Source: Chloroflexota bacterium (GTDB lineage Bacteria > Chloroflexota > Dormibacteria > Dormibacterales > Dormibacteraceae). From it: DNA of 48,930 nt. The notes under the pieces are model-generated. The model ran no database searches. It had not been told where the DNA came from and saw only the letters and a list, made by a program, of their open reading frames with translations. Positions 45,557-48,930 of the stretch are shown piece after piece. The position numbers and the translations under genes are program-made. Position 1 is the first letter of the stretch; each line of letters opens with the position of its first letter. The stretch spans positions 1-48,930 of the forward strand of contig VBIU01000062.1 of NCBI GenBank assembly GCA_005880945.1, in the 5' to 3' direction.

Positions 45557-46029
45557 GGGTCGGAAGTGGGTTCGACGCGCACTCGCTCCGACCCGGCCGC
45601 AACCTGATCCTCGGAGGCGTGCGAATAGACCATCCTCTCGGCCTCGACGGTCATTCCGACGCGGACGTGCTGACGCACGCCGTCATCGACGCATTGCTCG
45701 GTGCCGCCGGGCTCGGCGACATCGGCGAGCATTTTCCGGCCGGCGACCCGCGATACAAGGGCGCGTCCAGCCTGGATCTGCTCGCGGCGGCGGTCCAGGC
45801 GATCAAGGCCGCGGGCTATCGAGTGGTCAACGTCGACGGGACCGTCATCGCTGAGGAGCCTCGGCTGCAACCCCACCTGGCTGCAATGCGCGAGCACCTC
45901 GCGAAGACTCTCGACGTCGACGCCGCTGCGGTCAATGTGAAGGCGACGTCGCCAGAGGGTTTGGGCGCGCTCGGACGCGAGGAGGGAATCGCTGCGCAAG
46001 CCGTCGCCCTGATCGAGGCAACCGGCTAA
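45553..46029 (+). CDS. ispF: 2-C-methyl-D-erythritol 2,4-cyclodiphosphate synthase
   Basis: Fifth MEP-pathway step: cyclises CDP-ME-2-phosphate to MEcPP. The zinc ligands lie in SGFDAHSL (Asp, His) and in the HSDADVLTHAVIDALLGA helix (His). GDIGEHFPAGDPRYKGASS and VKATSPEGLGALGREEGI are the family signatures. 158 aa. GTG 45553 overlaps the ispD stop by 4 bp. ispD and ispF are separate genes here, not the IspDF fusion. Confidence 0.97.
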   Translation: MRVGSGFDAHSLRPGRNLILGGVRIDHPLGLDGHSDADVLTHAVIDALLGAAGLGDIGEHFPAGDPRYKGASSLDLLAAAVQAIKAAGYRVVNVDGTVIAEEPRLQPHLAAMREHLAKTLDVDAAAVNVKATSPEGLGALGREEGIAAQAVALIEATG

Positions 46030-46044
46030 AGCTACCCTACGTCG

Positions 46045-47469
46045 GTGGCTCTCAGGCTTCACAACACCCTCACCGGCTCGAAGGACGTATTCGAGCCGCT
46101 CGAACGAGGACACGTCGGCATGTACACGTGCGGGCCCACGGTCTGGAATTTCGCGCACGTCGGAAACCTTCGCGCCTTCCTTTTCTACGACCTGCTTCGC
46201 CGGCACCTGCACGTCGCCGGCCATCGCGTGGTCCATGTCATGAACCTCACGGACATCGACGATCGGATTCTCGACCAGGCGATGCACGCAAACAAGACGA
46301 TCGCCGAGTACGTCAAGCCATATGCCTCGGCCTTCTTCGAGGACATGGCGGCGCTGCGCGCACAGCAGGCCGAGCACTATCCGAGAGCGACCGATCATAT
46401 TCCCGACATGGTCGCGATGATCTCGGCGCTCCTTGAGCACGAGCACGCCTATGTTGCGGATGGCGACGTTTACTTCAGGATCGCCAGCTTTCCAGCGTAT
46501 GGCGCGCTGTCGCACCTCGACCGCGGCGGGCTGAGGGCCGGCGCCCGAGTCGCCGCCGACAAATATGACAAGGAGTCGGTGAGCGACTTCGCGCTCTGGA
46601 AGAAGGCCCAGCCGGAGGACGAGCGCATCGGCGCCGCCTGGGATGCGCCGTTTGGACGGGGACGTCCCGGCTGGCACATCGAATGCTCGGCGATGGCCAA
46701 GCGATACCTGGGTGCGACATTCGACCTCCATTGCGGCGGCATCGATCTGATGTTTCCGCACCACGAGAACGAGATCGCGCAGTCTGAGGCGGCGAACCAC
46801 AAGCCCTTTGCGCGCGTCTGGCTGCATTCCGAGCATCTTGCCGAGGCAACCGGCGAAAAGATGTCGAAGAGTGCAGGTGGCTTCACCACCCTGCGCGACC
46901 TGATTGCCGCCGGCCACGATCCGCTGTCGGTTCGATTCTTTCTGATCGCCAACGCGCATTACCGCTCCCGCATTCGCCTGAGCACCGATGCCCTTCACGC
47001 AGCGGCTGAGCAGGTGCGCCGCCTGCGAGATTTTGCGGATAGGCTTCGGCGGTCGACCCCTGCGCAGGGCGAGGACGAAGCGCTGCTGCAAAGAATCTCG
47101 GAGGTTCGTAATGGCTACCGCGAGGCACTTGACGACGACCTCAACCTCCCGTACGGCGTGGGCCTCGTGTTCGAGCTTCTGCGCGAGGCCAACGCCGCGC
47201 TCGACGGCGACAGGGTTGGCGAGCGAGGCCTGTCGGAGCTCCGCGCTTTGATCGACGACGTCGATGCGCACCTCGATATCGTCAGCGCGGACGAGCCCGG
47301 CCTTGCCGACGAGGTCGAGCGACTGATCGCGGAGCGCGAGGCCGCCCGCGCCGCCCGCGACTTCGACCGGGCGGACGCCATCCGAGAAGAGCTGCGCCGG
47401 CGCGGCATCGCCCTCGAGGACTCCAAGGAGGGAGTGCGCTGGAAGCGCGTCCCGGCCGCGGCAAGATGA
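46045..47469 (+). CDS. cysS: Cysteinyl-tRNA synthetase
   Basis: Class I aminoacyl-tRNA synthetase charging tRNA-Cys. Zinc ligands include C29 (MYTCGPTVWNFAHVGN, with HVGN as the HIGH-type motif at about 39) and the later HIECSAMA and DLMFPHHENEIAQSE. EKMSKSAGGF is the KMSKS loop (about 272). The helical C-terminal domain ends KEGVRWKR. 474 aa, normal. GTG 46045 lies 16 bp after ispF, and the stop overlaps rlmB in ATGA. Confidence 0.97.
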   Translation: MALRLHNTLTGSKDVFEPLERGHVGMYTCGPTVWNFAHVGNLRAFLFYDLLRRHLHVAGHRVVHVMNLTDIDDRILDQAMHANKTIAEYVKPYASAFFEDMAALRAQQAEHYPRATDHIPDMVAMISALLEHEHAYVADGDVYFRIASFPAYGALSHLDRGGLRAGARVAADKYDKESVSDFALWKKAQPEDERIGAAWDAPFGRGRPGWHIECSAMAKRYLGATFDLHCGGIDLMFPHHENEIAQSEAANHKPFARVWLHSEHLAEATGEKMSKSAGGFTTLRDLIAAGHDPLSVRFFLIANAHYRSRIRLSTDALHAAAEQVRRLRDFADRLRRSTPAQGEDEALLQRISEVRNGYREALDDDLNLPYGVGLVFELLREANAALDGDRVGERGLSELRALIDDVDAHLDIVSADEPGLADEVERLIAEREAARAARDFDRADAIREELRRRGIALEDSKEGVRWKRVPAAAR

Positions 47470-48221
47470 TCAGCCGGCGGCCGAAACAGGCACGGTCCGC
47501 CGCTGTCGCGCCACAGGTCGCCCTGATACACGGACGCAATGCGGTCCTCGAGGCTGCGCGCGCCGGGCGAGTGGTGAGGGTGTTCCAGGCGTCAGGTCTC
47601 GGGCACGATCCGCGCCTCGAGGAGCTCGGACGTCTCGCGCGAATCGAGGTGGTGGCGCCTGATCGCCTGGACGCAATCGCTCCAGGGGTGCACCAGGGCG
47701 TGGCTGCCGAGCTGAAGCCCCGGCGCCGCTGGACGCTTAATGAGCTCCTCGCCACTGGTCCAACTCTGCTGGTCGCCCTCGATTCGATAATGGACCCGCA
47801 GAACCTGGGCGCGATCCTGCGGAGCGCTGAAGTCGCAGGCGCAGACGGCGCGATTCTTCCCGAGCACCGTAGCGCTCCACTGTCGCCGGCCGCTGTCAAG
47901 GCCAGCTCCGGTGCCAGCGAGCTGCTCCGCATCGCGCACGTGTCGGGCATGCCGTCCGCGATCGCCGAGGTCAAGCGTTCTGATATCTGGTGCATCGCGC
48001 TGGACCCGCGTGGCGAGGCGCTGGCGTGGGAGTTCGACCTGACCCAACGCGTGTGCCTGGTGGTCGGAAGCGAGGGCGAGGGAGTCCACCGGCTGGTCCG
48101 GGAGAGGTGCGACGCCCGCGTCAGGCTGCCGGTCAAGGGCCACATCGCGAGCTTCAACGCGTCGGCCGCGGCTGCTGCGCTCCTGTACGAGGTGATGCGC
48201 CAACGATCCCGAGCGACATAG
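47466..48221 (+). CDS. rlmB: 23S rRNA (guanosine-2'-O-)-methyltransferase RlmB family
   Basis: SpoU/TrmH-type (SPOUT) methyltransferase, 251 aa. An N-terminal substrate-binding domain (LIHGRNAVLEAARAGRVVRV) precedes the knotted catalytic domain: motif 1 LDSIMDPQNLGAILRSAEVAG, motif 2 LVVGSEGEGVHRLVRERCD, motif 3 LPVKGHIASFNASAAAAALLYE. The order cysS-rlmB supports RlmB. ATG overlaps the cysS stop by 4 bp. Confidence 0.94.
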   Translation: MISRRPKQARSAAVAPQVALIHGRNAVLEAARAGRVVRVFQASGLGHDPRLEELGRLARIEVVAPDRLDAIAPGVHQGVAAELKPRRRWTLNELLATGPTLLVALDSIMDPQNLGAILRSAEVAGADGAILPEHRSAPLSPAAVKASSGASELLRIAHVSGMPSAIAEVKRSDIWCIALDPRGEALAWEFDLTQRVCLVVGSEGEGVHRLVRERCDARVRLPVKGHIASFNASAAAAALLYEVMRQRSRAT

Positions 48222-48248
48222 GAGTTGCGTCGCCAGTGTTGCAGGGTT

Positions 48249-48267
48249 GGCCGGGGTCTCCCCGGCC
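48249..48267 (+). terminator. GC hairpin downstream of rlmB
   Basis: GGCCGGGG-TCT-CCCCGGCC is a perfect 8-bp stem, 28 bp after the rlmB stop, followed by ATGACTTT. The T-run is weak; it is a possible operon end or a dispersed palindrome. Confidence 0.45.
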
Positions 48268-48353
48268 ATGACTTTGTACCCAAACCACCACGCGTCGCGT
48301 GGAGAAACCAATCTCGAAACAATCCCATCCATATACCGGAAGGAGAGAGCCAC

Positions 48354-48405
48354 GTCGGCGAAGCCGACCTGGCGATGGGAGGGAACCATCCGGGTTCCCT
48401 CCCAT
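48354..48405 (+). terminator. Hairpin plus strong 13-bp stem before the Clp N-domain gene
   Basis: GTCGGC-GAA-GCCGAC (48354-48368) precedes ATGGGAGGGAACC (48375-48387) / GGTTCCCTCCCAT (48393-48405), loop ATCCG, then AGTTTTAG. The second is a good intrinsic terminator and ends 29 bp before the next start codon. It could close the rlmB transcript or attenuate a leader of the next gene. Confidence 0.55.
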
Positions 48406-48434
48406 AGTTTTAGCATCCCTAGACTGGTCGACTG

Positions 48435-48930
48435 GTGCCCGACGCTACAACCGACCTGAACAATGCCGTCGCCGACCTATCGCTGACGCGCAGCGCGCGT
48501 GAAGTGCTCGACCGAGCGGTCGCCATCGCCTCGGCTCGCGGTGCGCCGCAGACAGATCCCGTGGACGTGCTCAAGGCGACGCTCGAGAGCCGCGGCACGC
48601 TCGCCGCGCAGTCCATTCGGGAGCTGGGCGGTGACCCCTCGAGCATCAGCGCAGCGCTGGTGCCACCGGAAGGCTCGCCGAGCCTGCCGATCCGACAGCT
48701 GCTGGTCAACGCCAACCGCGAGGCGGGCGTGCTCGGCCATTACCAGGTCGATGCGATCCACCTGCTTCTCGCGATGCTCTACAGCGACTCGCCGGTGACG
48801 TCGGCCGCGCTCCAGAAGGCCGGCGTGACCCTGTACGACCTACGGCGACATCTCCAGACCGCTGCGAAGCCGGCGTTCGCCGGCGATCCGCGATCCGCCC
48901 CAAGGCCCGACGCGGCGCTGCGCCGCAAGC
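48435..48930 (+). CDS. Clp N-terminal-domain protein, cut by window edge
   Basis: Partial gene; 165 codons seen from GTG 48435. The translation shows a Clp_N-like helical repeat: LTRSAREVLDRAVAIASARG, then DVLKATLESRGTLAAQS, and a second unit with LLVNANREAGVLGHYQVDAI and HLLLAMLYSDSPV. The spacing matches the two-repeat N-domain of ClpC/ClpA, but conservation is looser than in the clpC at 31081. The sequence then becomes Ala/Pro/Arg-rich (AAKPAFAGDPRSAPRPDAA), so an AAA module may or may not follow. TAGACT, 9 bp before the GTG, could be a -10 for a nearly leaderless transcript. Confidence 0.72.
   Translation, partial: MPDATTDLNNAVADLSLTRSAREVLDRAVAIASARGAPQTDPVDVLKATLESRGTLAAQSIRELGGDPSSISAALVPPEGSPSLPIRQLLVNANREAGVLGHYQVDAIHLLLAMLYSDSPVTSAALQKAGVTLYDLRRHLQTAAKPAFAGDPRSAPRPDAALRRK

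Noticed and set aside
45445-47271. 608-codon minus-strand open frame antisense to ispF/cysS
   Set aside because: High-GC antisense shadow; cysS and ispF on plus are complete and orthodox.
48330-48405. Glycine or T-box riboswitch before the Clp N-domain gene
   Set aside because: GGAGAGAG and a terminator are present, but the conserved glycine-aptamer core and T-box antiterminator sequence are not.

Overview
This is a high-GC bacterial chromosome segment. Nearly every stretch is coding, ATGA/GTGA overlaps are frequent, and TTG and GTG starts are common. Gene content and order (pth-mfd-mazG-ftsB-like-tRNA-tilS-ftsH-panB-panC-rpsA; clpC; radA-PIN/TRAM-ispD-ispF-cysS-rlmB; a MoxR/DUF58/DUF4129/DUF4350/SpoIIM/RDD set) point to a Terrabacteria-type lineage. 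My best guess is a Chloroflexota/Dormibacterota relative; this is inference from gene order and protein flavour, not a measured phylogeny.

Layout. 1-2359 (minus): a membrane chemoreceptor cut by the window edge, and a NarL-type response regulator. 2503-15755: a surface-polysaccharide and envelope region. Its core is a tightly overlapped plus-strand unit (3630-12047): a regulator made of three tandem MerR/BldC-like helix-turn-helix units, a processive GT2 glycosyltransferase that carries its own exported C-terminal domain and PEP-CTERM-like tail, an exosortase-family protease, a flippase-like/GT4 fusion, a GT-C type membrane protein and a methyltransferase. Two sugar-nucleotide epimerases, an RfbD-like reductase and an Er-VIT1 iron transporter lie around it. 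The intergenic region in front of the regulator holds repeated GGAAT half-sites and a possible divergent small RNA with its own promoter and intrinsic terminator.

15780-29312: housekeeping genes: ybeY, pth, mfd, mazG, an FtsB/DivIC-like gene, tRNA-fMet, an unannotated 27-residue basic ORF, a tRNA-Ile(CAU) whose final A is the first base of the tilS start codon, ftsH, then a DUF2520 Rossmann protein with panB and panC (pantothenate synthesis), and rpsA. 29325-34040: an O-antigen-ligase-like protein, clpC and a stand-alone receiver. 34153-41172: the MoxR/DUF58 membrane-linked cluster. 41202-48221: a PLP dehydratase, radA, a PIN/TRAM protein, ispD, ispF, cysS and rlmB. The window ends inside a Clp N-domain gene.

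The strongest candidate for an undescribed system is the 3630-12047 unit. An exosortase is co-translated with a glycosyltransferase that looks like its own substrate, under an unusual three-unit regulator. I suggest a glycan-polymerising enzyme whose exported domain is processed or anchored by the neighbouring exosortase. The architecture is read directly from the sequence; the mechanism is inference.
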